DNA from: DATFGK01 sp046712825
GTDB lineage: Bacteria; Actinomycetota; AC-67
DNA length: 30,235 nucleotides
NCBI GenBank assembly: GCA_046712825.1
Contig: JBKKCR010000038.1
Span: forward strand, 1 to 30,235
Reading direction: 5' to 3'
Below the pieces are notes generated by a model. That model searched no databases and was not told the DNA's origin. It was given only the letters and a program-made list of their open reading frames with translations. The position numbers and the translations under genes were made by a program. This document shows, piece by piece, positions 8,238 to 15,636 of this stretch (positions are counted from its first letter, which is position 1; every line of letters starts with the position of its first letter).

Positions 8238-8536
8238 CACAGCTCGCCGGGCTACGGCCGCTCCGCAAGGAAGGCCTCTTCCTCCGCCAAGCCAAGGGAG
8301 AGAACGCCGTGTACGACCCCGAGTCGGGCAAGGTGCATCTCCTCAACGCGACTGCGTGGGCGATCTGGGACCTGTGCGACGGGGACACCGACCCCGAAGA
8401 GATGATCGACGCGATCTGCGAGATCAGCCGCATGCACCGGGATCTGGTCAGCGAGGACGTACGCCGGGTCCTCAAGGAGTTCGACGAAGCCGGCCTCCTC
8501 GTCTGGCAGACTGAGCCGAACGTCCCACCTGCCTAG
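8234..8536 (+). CDS. PqqD-family peptide chaperone-like protein (orphan)
   Basis: A 100-residue protein with the PqqD signature: a short beta-rich N-terminus ending in a V-Y-D-P segment, then LLNATAWAIWDLCDG (residues 36-50) and a C-terminal helical region ending in FDEAGLLVW. In RiPP and PQQ pathways such domains bind the precursor peptide and hand it to a radical-SAM enzyme. Here there is no radical-SAM gene, no PQQ gene and no evident precursor peptide. Orphan PqqD-domain proteins are also known next to exosortase/exopolysaccharide loci, which fits the downstream genes better. It shares ATGA with the upstream response regulator. A role as adaptor, or in recognising a modified peptide or kinase partner, is inference. 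Confidence 0.85.
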   Translation: MTQLAGLRPLRKEGLFLRQAKGENAVYDPESGKVHLLNATAWAIWDLCDGDTDPEEMIDAICEISRMHRDLVSEDVRRVLKEFDEAGLLVWQTEPNVPPA

Positions 8537-8541
8537 GGCGT

Positions 8542-8573
8542 GCGACGTACGAAATCTATGGTTCGTACGTCGC
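8542..8573 (+). repeat. Perfect 12-bp inverted repeat after the PqqD gene
   Basis: GCGACGTACGAA (8542-8553) and TTCGTACGTCGC (8562-8573) are exact reverse complements around an 8-base loop. It begins 5 bases after the stop codon. It could act as a terminator, although no T-run follows, or as an operator for a dimeric regulator acting on the operon starting at 8718. The arms contain the palindrome CGTACG. Confidence 0.7.
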
Positions 8574-8662
8574 TAGTTCCTAGACCTCCCCTTCCTGCGA
8601 AGCTGGCCGATCCGGCGGAATCTGCGGTCTACCCGGGGATATCGGCGAATCCAGAACCGGAC

Positions 8663-8690
8663 CTACGTAAGAGAACGTAGAGAAGTTACG
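8663..8690 (+). promoter_or_regulatory. Clustered ACGTA inverted repeats upstream of the glycan operon
   Basis: CTACGT (8663-8668) and ACGTAG (8675-8680) form a perfect 6-bp inverted repeat with a 6-base spacer. CGTAA (8666-8670) and TTACG (8686-8690) form a second, wider one over the same site. This lies 28-55 bases before the GTG at 8718, where an operator or activator site would be expected. LuxR-type regulators are encoded on both sides. The rest of the gap 8574-8717 shows no other clear element. Confidence 0.45.
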
Positions 8691-8717
8691 CACCGCGTTC
8701 GTTGAGGGACACGCTCC

Positions 8718-10652
8718 GTGGCCCCTAAGATGCGCAGGTCGCACGATTCGGCGGCGGGGGAATCGGGGGTCATGCTGTTCTCTTCGAGAAAGACCGTAGG
8801 CACTGGCTTGCCCATGAGCATCGTCCGCTTCGTGCGGAGGGATGTTCCGCTCGCGCTTCTCGACATCGTCGCGCTGCTCGCCGCGTACCTCACCCCCCTC
8901 GTTTTCCGCTTCGAAGGGGCCGTTCCGGACCGGTTCTGGCGCGGTTTCTGGACCCTTGCACCGTTCATCGTCGTCCTGCACGTGGCTTCGAACTACCTGT
9001 TCGGTCTCTACGGACAGATGTGGCGTTACGCGAGCGTCCAGGAAGCGCGTCGCGTTGTGCTCGCCGGCGCAAGCGGTGGTTTCATGGTTATCGCCTCCGG
9101 GGCGGTGATCGCCCGGGGTAACCGTCCGCTGCCGCTCTCCGTGATCGCGTTGGGGGCCGTCTTCTCGATCATGGCCTTCGGGGCCATCCGGTTCCAGAGC
9201 CGCCTGTTCTCGGTGCGCCGACGGTCCGCGATGACCGAGCACAAGCGCGTGCTCATCGTGGGTGCCGGCGACGCCGGTTCGATGCTCCTGAAGGACATCC
9301 AGCGCAACCCCTCGATGGGTCTCGAGCCGGTCGGTCTCATCGACGATGACCCCACCAAGATCGGGCGCGCGCTCAACGGCGTGCCGGTGCTCGGCGGGCG
9401 CTCGTTGATCCCCGTGTTGGTTCCCAAGCTCAAGGCCGATCAGGTCCTTCTCGCCATCCCCTCCGCGACGAGCGACGTCGTCCGCGACATCGCTGCGCTG
9501 TCCGAAGAGGCCGACGTTCCCCTCCGTGTTCTTCCGACCGTCCGTGAAACGGTCGGCGGACGGGTGGCGGCACGCGACATCCGCGACCTACGCATCGAGG
9601 ATCTGCTGGGCCGCCAGCAGGTCGAGTCGGACCTGGGCGCCGTTCGGGCGATCCTCGAAGGACGCCGAGTGCTTATCACCGGCGCCGGCGGGTCGATCGG
9701 CTCAGAGATCGTGCGCCAGGTGCTGCAGTTCGATCCGGCCGAAGTGGTGCTGCTGGATCACGACGAGACGCACCTGCACGACCTCATCTCGGAGATCGGG
9801 GCATCGGAGAAGCTCCACACGGCTCTCGCCGACGTGCGCGACTTCGACCGGATCCTCTCGGTCTTTGCCCGGCACCGTCCCGAAGTGGTCTTTCACGCCG
9901 CCGCCCACAAGCACGTTCCGATGCTCGAGCTTCACCCTGAGGAGGCCGTGCGCACCAACGTCGCCGGCACCGGGTCGGTCGTGGACGCCGCGGTGGCTAC
10001 GGGCGTCGGCCGTTTCGTGCTGATCTCGACCGATAAGGCCATCCGTCCGGTCAGCGTCATGGGCGCGTCCAAGCGCATCGCCGAAGAGCTCGTCCGTACC
10101 GTCCAAGGGCGTCGCGTCGTCTTCTGCGCGGTCCGCTTCGGGAACGTCCTCGGGAGCCGTGGGAGTGTTATCCCGACTTTCCTGCGGCAGATCGCCCGTG
10201 GCGGCCCGGTCACCGTGACCGATCCATCGATGACCCGTTACTTCATGAGCGTGGACGAATCGGTGCAGCTCGTCCTGCAAGCGGCCGCCCTCGCCGAGGG
10301 GGGCGAGGTGTTCACCCTCGATATGGGGGAGCCCGTGAACATCCTCGACCTCGCGCGCAAGGTCGTCCGGCTTTCAGGACACGTGCCAGGGAAGGACGTC
10401 GAGATCACGATCACCGGACCCAGACCCGGCGAGAAACTGACGGAAGACATCATGGATGAATGCGAAGCGGTTCTACCGAGCGGCCACCCGAAGATAGTGG
10501 TTTCGCGGCCGCCGCTTCCGCATCCTGCGACCCTGCGGCAGGCCCTTCGCGAGCTGGAGGACCTCATCGCTCACGGGGACGCCGATCGTCTGGCAGAGCG
10601 TCTGAAGGCGCTCGCCGACGGCGCCCTTCGCACCGTCGACGCGGGTGCCTGA
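8718..10652 (+). CDS. Membrane-bound nucleotide-sugar 4,6-dehydratase (WbpM/CapD/FlaA1-like)
   Basis: A 644-residue protein of the long form of the family. Four transmembrane helices occupy about 44-65, 77-99, 112-131 and 136-155. A first Rossmann-like domain follows (VLIVGAGDAG, 178-187), then the catalytic short-chain dehydrogenase domain with the NAD motif GAGGSIGSE (322-330), the STDKA segment (437-441), Met448 and Lys452. In WbpM-type enzymes Met replaces the Tyr of the usual YxxxK, exactly as here, so the likely reaction is C4,C6-dehydration of UDP-GlcNAc or a related UDP-sugar, supplying a 6-deoxy sugar for the glycan. GTG 8718 is preceded at 8 bases by GAGGGA; ATG at 8772 or 8817 are alternatives. 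It is the first gene of the main plus-strand run. Confidence 0.93.
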   Translation: MAPKMRRSHDSAAGESGVMLFSSRKTVGTGLPMSIVRFVRRDVPLALLDIVALLAAYLTPLVFRFEGAVPDRFWRGFWTLAPFIVVLHVASNYLFGLYGQMWRYASVQEARRVVLAGASGGFMVIASGAVIARGNRPLPLSVIALGAVFSIMAFGAIRFQSRLFSVRRRSAMTEHKRVLIVGAGDAGSMLLKDIQRNPSMGLEPVGLIDDDPTKIGRALNGVPVLGGRSLIPVLVPKLKADQVLLAIPSATSDVVRDIAALSEEADVPLRVLPTVRETVGGRVAARDIRDLRIEDLLGRQQVESDLGAVRAILEGRRVLITGAGGSIGSEIVRQVLQFDPAEVVLLDHDETHLHDLISEIGASEKLHTALADVRDFDRILSVFARHRPEVVFHAAAHKHVPMLELHPEEAVRTNVAGTGSVVDAAVATGVGRFVLISTDKAIRPVSVMGASKRIAEELVRTVQGRRVVFCAVRFGNVLGSRGSVIPTFLRQIARGGPVTVTDPSMTRYFMSVDESVQLVLQAAALAEGGEVFTLDMGEPVNILDLARKVVRLSGHVPGKDVEITITGPRPGEKLTEDIMDECEAVLPSGHPKIVVSRPPLPHPATLRQALRELEDLIAHGDADRLAERLKALADGALRTVDAGA

Positions 10653-11214
10653 GGTGCGTACCCGCACCATCCTCGTCGCACACCGTCACGCGATGATCGC
10701 GGAAGGGATCGCGGCCGGCCTGGCGCGCGTCCGAGGGATCGTTCCTCTCCGCGCCGTCACGACGATGGCCGAGGCGGAGCGTCTCGGCGAAAACGCCGAC
10801 GGCGTCGTTCTCGACCGCTACCTGGCCGGAGCGGAGTCGACCGCGAACCGGCTGCGCGCGAAGGGCGTGCGGGTGGTCATGCTCGGAGAAGGATCGGAAG
10901 AGGAAGACGGTCTGTGGGTTTCGGCCGGCTCCTCGATCGCCGCGCTCGCCGGCGTGCTCGTACCCGAGACACGGGTGCATCGCGGAACGCCGAGCCGGCT
11001 CTCAGCGCGAGAGAAGGAGATCCTCACGCTGGTCGGCCGCGGCCTCGCAGGCAAGCAGGTCGCCCGTCATCTGGGGATCAGCCCGAAGACGGTCGAGCAC
11101 CACAAGACACGGATCTTCTCGAAACTTGGAGCGGCGAACCAGGCGGCGGCAGTGCGCCTCGCGGCTGATGAGGAAATTAGGAGGGGCGACTCATGGACCC
11201 GGTTGAGTATCTAA
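10645..11214 (+). CDS. LuxR-type regulator with degenerate receiver domain
   Basis: A 189-residue protein with a C-terminal LuxR HTH (about 117-178: SRLSAREKEILTLV, then GISPKTVEHHKTRIFSKLGA). The N-terminal half has the size and pattern of a receiver domain and keeps an Asp at the phosphoacceptor place (Asp57, VVLDRYLAG), but the metal-binding acidic pair is replaced by His13/Arg14. Phosphorylation is therefore doubtful, and it is probably an atypical, constitutively active or ligand-controlled regulator. The start may be GTG 10645, overlapping the dehydratase stop, or GTG 10654 just after it. Its 3' end overlaps the Wzz/BY-kinase gene by 22 bases, tying its expression to the glycan operon, which it may autoregulate. 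Confidence 0.88.
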   Translation: MPEVRTRTILVAHRHAMIAEGIAAGLARVRGIVPLRAVTTMAEAERLGENADGVVLDRYLAGAESTANRLRAKGVRVVMLGEGSEEEDGLWVSAGSSIAALAGVLVPETRVHRGTPSRLSAREKEILTLVGRGLAGKQVARHLGISPKTVEHHKTRIFSKLGAANQAAAVRLAADEEIRRGDSWTRLSI

Positions 11215-13115
11215 GAGGGATCAAACGCCGCTGGCGGATCGTGGCGGCGATCGTCGCCCTCTCACTCATCGGAGCCTGGGCTCTCACGAGTGTCGTCGGC
11301 TTCGGAGCCAAGAGCCAAACGACCGCCACGGCGACGCTGCTGCAGGCATCGGCCAACTCGAGCTCGTCGTCGTCGCGGAACAACGTCGCGCCGAGCGGAA
11401 CGTCCAGCATCCAGACGATCGTCGCGCTCGTCACCGTCGACCAGGTTGTTCAGAGGGTCGCGAAAGAGGTCGAGTTCGTCGGAGATCCAAAGCAGCTTGC
11501 CAAGCGAGTCAAGGCGGAGGTCGACGCGAAGTCGGGCTTCCTCAAGATCACCGCAACCGCCGGAGATCCGGAGCGAGCCAAGATCCTCGCCAACAGCTTC
11601 GCTAAGCAGCTGCTGGCGTTCCTCGTCGAACGCGAAACCATCACGAACAAAGCGTTCGCCAAGTCGCTCGAGGAGCAGATCGCTCGCATCCGCGGGGAAG
11701 TAGCGGCGCTCGATAGGCAGATCAAGAAGTATCCCGTTGCGGCGGCCGCGCTGAAGGCCGGTGCCGGTAGCCGGAGCGGCGGCGGCGGCCCCGAGCAGGT
11801 GCAAGCGAACACCGGTACCCCAGCCGATCCGCTGATCGAGCAGCGGAACGCCGCGTTGAAGCAGATCGGGACGATGTCCCTCCAGCTTCAGGAGGTCAAG
11901 TCTCGGACGGCGGACGCCGAGGGCCTCTCCCTCGTACAGTCGGCGATCGTCGGCAAGGGCGGCTCGGGGCTCGCTCTTCCGTCGTCGCTGGGAGCGCGGC
12001 TCGTCATCGCTTTGATCCTCGGGCTCCTCGGCGGCATCGGCCTCGCGCTCGTTCTCGAGCGTCTGGACCGCAGGATACGCACCCGTGAGACGGCCGAGCG
12101 CCATTTCGGATTCCCCGTTCTCGCAGAGATCCCCGTCCTCCGCACCCGGGGTTTGCTCCCTTGGCGGCGGAAGAATATAGGGCCGGTGAAGCTCACCGAC
12201 ATGCCGCCGGCGGTCGCCGACGCGTACCGGCTGCTCGGTGCCGGCCTCAACGGGGCATCGTCGACGAACGGCAGCCTTCCCGGTCATGATCGCCGGGTAC
12301 GGCCGAGGGCGATCCTCGTGACGAGCGCCGGCCCCGAAGACGGGAAGACCGCCGTACTCGCGAGCCTGGCGGGTGCGCTGGCCTCCGTGGGCAAGACCGT
12401 GACTGTGGTCGGCTGCGACTTCCGCCACCCGCAGGTCCACATCGAGCTCGGCGTCACCAACGAGCGCGGCGTGACGGATGTGCTGCTGTCCAGCAACGGC
12501 GGGCCGCTGCTGAGCTCGGCGTTGTGGCAGACGCCGATCAACGGCGTCTGGGCGGTGCCGAGCGGAACGGTCAGCGCGAGCCCCGATTCGCTGCTCTCGT
12601 CCCCATCTATGCGCCGTCTGCTCATGGAAGCGCGTCAGCTGTCGGACATCGTCCTGATCGACACCTCACCGATCCTCACGAGCGACGTGGCTTTCTTGCT
12701 GCCCGAGGTCGATGGCGTTCTGGTGGTCGTCAAGGCCGGCACCACGAAGCCCGAACTCGCCGAGCGCTCGAGCGAGATGCTGAAGCGCCTCAAAGCTCCG
12801 GTGCTCGGTGTCGTTCTGAGCGGGAACACCGAGGCGACGCTGCCTCGTGGCTACTACCGGACGTGGAGCCTGCGCAAGATCATTCTCGGCGCACCCTGGG
12901 CCACTCTGCGGTTCGCGGGACGAGCGCTCAAAACCGTGATCCGCCTGGGTCGCAGGAACAAGGGCTCGGCACCCGAAGCCATCGTCGGGATGCCGCCAGC
13001 GTCGATAACGCTCGATCCTCCCGCTTCTGCATCCGCCGCCGGCGTCAAGAGCTCGGCACAGCCAAACGGGGATAGGGGATTTCCCCGGCTGATGCGTCGC
13101 TCCGGAAACAGGTAG
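11193..13115 (+). CDS. Polysaccharide co-polymerase fused to BY-kinase-like ATPase (Wzz/CpsD type)
   Basis: A 640-residue fusion. A short cytoplasmic start is followed by TM1 (about 16-36), an extracellular Wzz-like region with coiled-coil character (about 150-245), TM2 (about 269-289) and a cytoplasmic ATPase. Walker A is SAGPEDGKT (378-386), Walker A' is VVGCDFRHP (first Asp of the usual DxD replaced by Gly407), and Walker B is LIDTSP (488-493). BY-kinases usually end in a Tyr cluster; here the region after Walker B has only a YY pair (PRGYY) and the tail is Ser/Pro/Ala-rich. It likely controls chain length or assembly of the exported glycan, but kinase activity is questionable. The ATG at 11193 follows an AGGAGGGG-like sequence about 7 bases upstream and lies inside the end of the LuxR gene. 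Confidence 0.92.
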   Translation: MDPVEYLRGIKRRWRIVAAIVALSLIGAWALTSVVGFGAKSQTTATATLLQASANSSSSSSRNNVAPSGTSSIQTIVALVTVDQVVQRVAKEVEFVGDPKQLAKRVKAEVDAKSGFLKITATAGDPERAKILANSFAKQLLAFLVERETITNKAFAKSLEEQIARIRGEVAALDRQIKKYPVAAAALKAGAGSRSGGGGPEQVQANTGTPADPLIEQRNAALKQIGTMSLQLQEVKSRTADAEGLSLVQSAIVGKGGSGLALPSSLGARLVIALILGLLGGIGLALVLERLDRRIRTRETAERHFGFPVLAEIPVLRTRGLLPWRRKNIGPVKLTDMPPAVADAYRLLGAGLNGASSTNGSLPGHDRRVRPRAILVTSAGPEDGKTAVLASLAGALASVGKTVTVVGCDFRHPQVHIELGVTNERGVTDVLLSSNGGPLLSSALWQTPINGVWAVPSGTVSASPDSLLSSPSMRRLLMEARQLSDIVLIDTSPILTSDVAFLLPEVDGVLVVVKAGTTKPELAERSSEMLKRLKAPVLGVVLSGNTEATLPRGYYRTWSLRKIILGAPWATLRFAGRALKTVIRLGRRNKGSAPEAIVGMPPASITLDPPASASAAGVKSSAQPNGDRGFPRLMRRSGNR

Positions 13116-13123
13116 AACATAGG

Positions 13124-13492
13124 ATGACCGCTGGTTCTATGCTCACATCCCCGTCCGACGTGATCCGTTGCATGGTCACGTATACGGACTGGTGGCAGCC
13201 GGCAAGCGCGTCTGTGCTCTTGGTCGGCGGAGCCCGCCGTGGTTCGACGATCGGCGATGGATTGCACCCCGGCGTGATCGAAACCCTCGATGAGCGGTCG
13301 GAGCTCTGCCGGCGGGTCTTTCACCTCGAGGATCGAGACCGCAGGGTCCTGTTCCTTTGGTACGTCGCCCAACTGGGCGTTTCGGACATCTCGCGCGCGA
13401 TCGGGGTGTCGCAGCGGCAATGCCACCGGCTCAGGGCGCGCGCCGTGCAGAAGATCGTCGAGTTGGGGCAAGAGGCCGAGGAAGTCGCCTAG
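13124..13492 (+). CDS. Small sigma-region-4-like HTH protein
   Basis: A 122-residue protein. The C-terminal third (about 62-112) reads as a sigma-70 region 4 type helix-turn-helix: RRVLFLWYVAQLGVSDIS then GVSQRQCHRLRARAV. Region 2, needed for -10 recognition, is absent; residues 1-60 are a short unassigned segment with a WW pair. It is therefore more likely a DNA-binding accessory regulator than a complete sigma factor. It begins 8 bases after the BY-kinase stop (ATG 13124; ATG 13139 also possible) and is followed by a hairpin terminator, so it closes the first transcription unit of the locus. Confidence 0.8.
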   Translation: MTAGSMLTSPSDVIRCMVTYTDWWQPASASVLLVGGARRGSTIGDGLHPGVIETLDERSELCRRVFHLEDRDRRVLFLWYVAQLGVSDISRAIGVSQRQCHRLRARAVQKIVELGQEAEEVA

Positions 13493-13519
13493 GATTCTCC
13501 GGCCGGCGGTCCTCGATAT

Positions 13520-13550
13520 GGGGCAGCGCCTCAGGCGCCGCCCCCTTCTC
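13520..13550 (+). terminator. Hairpin terminator after the sigma-4-like gene
   Basis: GGGGCAGCGCC (13520-13530) pairs with GGCGCCGCCCC (13534-13544) with a single A/C mismatch and a 3-base loop, giving a very stable GC stem. A pyrimidine-rich tail containing TTCTCATTT follows. It lies 28 bases after the stop of the HTH gene and ends about 40 bases before the next start, dividing the glycan locus into two transcription units. Confidence 0.75.
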
Positions 13551-13584
13551 ATTTGTCTCGACCGCGTCGAGGAGTCTTAGGACG

Positions 13585-14730
13585 ATGGATTTCGAGCTCT
13601 CAGAGGAACAGCGAGTCTTCCGCGACGAGGTCATCCGCTTCGCTCAGCGTGAGCTCGGCGAGGACGTCGTCGAACGGGATACGACGGGTGAGTTCGACGC
13701 GAAAGCGTGGCAGCGGTGCGCCGAGTTCGGGATCCAAGGTTTGCCGATCCCGAAGGAGTACGGCGGTCAAGAGGCCGACCCCCTCACGGTCATGCTCGCG
13801 ATGGAAGCGCTCGGCTACGGCTGCTCGGACAACGGCCTGCTCTTCTCGCTCAACGCGCAGATGTGGGCGTGTGAGATCCCTATCTTGAGATTCGGCACCG
13901 AGGAGCAGAAGCGGCGATATCTGCCCGCACTCTGCGACGGCTCGATGCTGGCGGCGCACGGCATGAGCGAGCCGGGCTCCGGCTCGGATGCCTTCGCGCT
14001 CAGCACCAAGGCGGAGCTGCGCGGCGACCGCTACATCCTCAACGGGTCCAAGACGTTCGTGACCAACGCGCCGGTCGCCGGCGTGTTCGTCGTATTCGCA
14101 ACCACCGACAAGAGCCTGGGCTTCGCAGGTCTGTGCGCGTTCTTGCTGGAGCGCGGCGACCCCGGCCTCGAGGTCGGCGAACCGATCAAGAAGATGGGCC
14201 TGCGCACCTCACCGATGTCGGAGCTGTTCTTCAACGACCTCGAGGTGCCCGAAAGCAGGCTCCTCGGCAAGCGCGGCGGGGGCATGGCACTGTTCACCTC
14301 CGCGATGGAGTGGGAGCGGAGCTGCATCCTCGCGAGCACGGTCGGTTCGATGGAACGCCAGCTCGAGCGTTCGCTCGCCTACGCACGTGAGCGGAAACAG
14401 TACGGCCAGCCGATCGGCAAGTTCCAGGCGATCTCTCACCGGATCGTCGAGATGAAGCTGCGCCTCGACACGGCGCGTCTGTTGCTCTACCGGCTGGGCT
14501 GGTCGATGGGGCGGGGGAAGGCCTCGGCCCTCGATTCCGCTCTGGTCAAGCTCCACCTGAGCGAATCGTTCCTGGCGTCCTCGATGGACGCGCTCCAGAT
14601 CCACGGCGGATACGGCTACATGACTGAGTACGAGCTGGAACGTGAGGTACGCGACGCGTTCGGGAGCAGGCTCTACTCGGGGACCTCGGACATCCAACGC
14701 AACATCGCGGCCCGCATGCTCGGGCTCTAA
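13585..14730 (+). CDS. Acyl-CoA (or acyl-ACP) dehydrogenase
   Basis: A 381-residue flavoprotein of full family length. The N-terminal helical domain (MDFELSEEQ) is followed by the FAD-binding beta domain (MSEPGSGSDAFAL, then GSKTFVTNAP) and the C-terminal helical domain (RKQYGQPIGKFQAISH, DALQIHGGYGY). The catalytic Glu of medium-chain enzymes (YEGT) is Ser365 here (YSGTSDIQ), whereas Glu244 in EWERS matches the alternative catalytic Glu of isovaleryl-/long-chain-type enzymes. It probably introduces a 2,3-double bond into a short or branched acyl thioester. Its location in a glycan locus with an ACP suggests an acyl-ACP substrate (inference). The ATG at 13585 has GGAG about 11 bases upstream; the family sequence begins exactly there. 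Confidence 0.93.
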   Translation: MDFELSEEQRVFRDEVIRFAQRELGEDVVERDTTGEFDAKAWQRCAEFGIQGLPIPKEYGGQEADPLTVMLAMEALGYGCSDNGLLFSLNAQMWACEIPILRFGTEEQKRRYLPALCDGSMLAAHGMSEPGSGSDAFALSTKAELRGDRYILNGSKTFVTNAPVAGVFVVFATTDKSLGFAGLCAFLLERGDPGLEVGEPIKKMGLRTSPMSELFFNDLEVPESRLLGKRGGGMALFTSAMEWERSCILASTVGSMERQLERSLAYARERKQYGQPIGKFQAISHRIVEMKLRLDTARLLLYRLGWSMGRGKASALDSALVKLHLSESFLASSMDALQIHGGYGYMTEYELEREVRDAFGSRLYSGTSDIQRNIAARMLGL

Positions 14731-14750
14731 CCCAACTATCGACTCGATCC

Positions 14751-14757
14751 AAGGAGA
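14751..14757 (+). promoter_or_regulatory. Ribosome-binding site that fixes a TTG start
   Basis: AAGGAGA lies 6 bases before TTG 14764. No ATG or GTG is available at a sensible place for the transporter permease, so this site supports the rare TTG start. Confidence 0.7.
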
Positions 14758-14763
14758 ATCACG

Positions 14764-15636
14764 TTGACGACGATCGCACCCCCGGTTCCGGAGGCGCCTC
14801 CCAGCGGAGCGCGTTTCAGGCATCACGTGCGGCTGCTCTCATCGCTGAAGGCCCTCTGGAGCCGGCGCGAGCTGGTCTGGGCACTCGCCGAACGAGATCT
14901 GCGCGCACGCTACAAGCAGGCGAACTTCGGCTTCGCGTGGTCGCTGATCACGCCGATCGCCCTGATGGTGGTTTTCTCGCTGTTCCTCAAGCGGGTGGCG
15001 AACATCGACACGGGCGTCGATGTGCTCGGCCGGCCCATCCCCTACCCGCTGTTCACGTATATCGGCCTCCTCCCATGGACCCTGTTCTCCGCTTCGGTCT
15101 CGAATGGGGGCCAGGCGCTGATCATGAACGTGCCGATCTTGAAGAAGGTCGCCTGCCCGCGAGAGGTCTTCCCGCTCGCTACCGTGGTCGTCGCCACGGT
15201 CGACATGATCCTCGCTACCGTCGCGCTAGCGGTGCTGTTCGTCATCTACGGGTTCGTGCCCCACGCCACGTCCTACTGGGTCCCGTTGATCCTGCTGGTG
15301 CAGTTCGCGTTCACGGTCGGGGTCGTGCTGGTCGTCTCCTCAGCGATGGTCTACGTCCGCGATCTGCGGCACGCGCTCCCGCTCGTCCTCCAGCTCGGCC
15401 TGTTCGCGACGCCGGTCGCGTACGGGATGGAGACCGTTCCACCCTCGATCCGCGAGATCTACGGCTATCTGAACCCGCTGGCTCCCGTCATCGACGGCTA
15501 TCGGCGCACCGTGCTGCTGGGCCTTCCGCCCGAGTGGAAGACGTTCATCCCGGCGGCGGCGACCTCTCTGGCCGTGCTCCTGCTCGGATACCTCTTGTTC
15601 AAGAAGCTCGAGACGGGGATCGCCGATGTTGCCTAA
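14764..15636 (+). CDS. ABC-2 type glycan export permease (Wzm-like)
   Basis: A 290-residue integral membrane protein with six hydrophobic segments, starting after a cytoplasmic helix of the type LxxRDLRARYKQ (residues about 42-54), characteristic of O-antigen/teichoic-acid ABC permeases. The loop with the LPWTLFSASVSNGGQ segment and the C-terminal NPLAPVIDGYRRT region are also typical of the TagG/Wzm family. It forms the membrane channel that moves the completed lipid-linked glycan across the cytoplasmic membrane with the ATPase encoded by the next gene, which overlaps it by 11 bases. The start is TTG 14764. The presence of an ABC exporter, and the absence of Wzx and Wzy, points to the ABC-dependent assembly route. 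Confidence 0.95.
   Translation: MTTIAPPVPEAPPSGARFRHHVRLLSSLKALWSRRELVWALAERDLRARYKQANFGFAWSLITPIALMVVFSLFLKRVANIDTGVDVLGRPIPYPLFTYIGLLPWTLFSASVSNGGQALIMNVPILKKVACPREVFPLATVVVATVDMILATVALAVLFVIYGFVPHATSYWVPLILLVQFAFTVGVVLVVSSAMVYVRDLRHALPLVLQLGLFATPVAYGMETVPPSIREIYGYLNPLAPVIDGYRRTVLLGLPPEWKTFIPAAATSLAVLLLGYLLFKKLETGIADVA

Noticed and set aside
8580..9242. Minus-strand frame extending into the gap before the dehydratase gene
   Set aside because: Mostly antisense to transmembrane and Rossmann-coding sequence; no ribosome-binding site or family resemblance.
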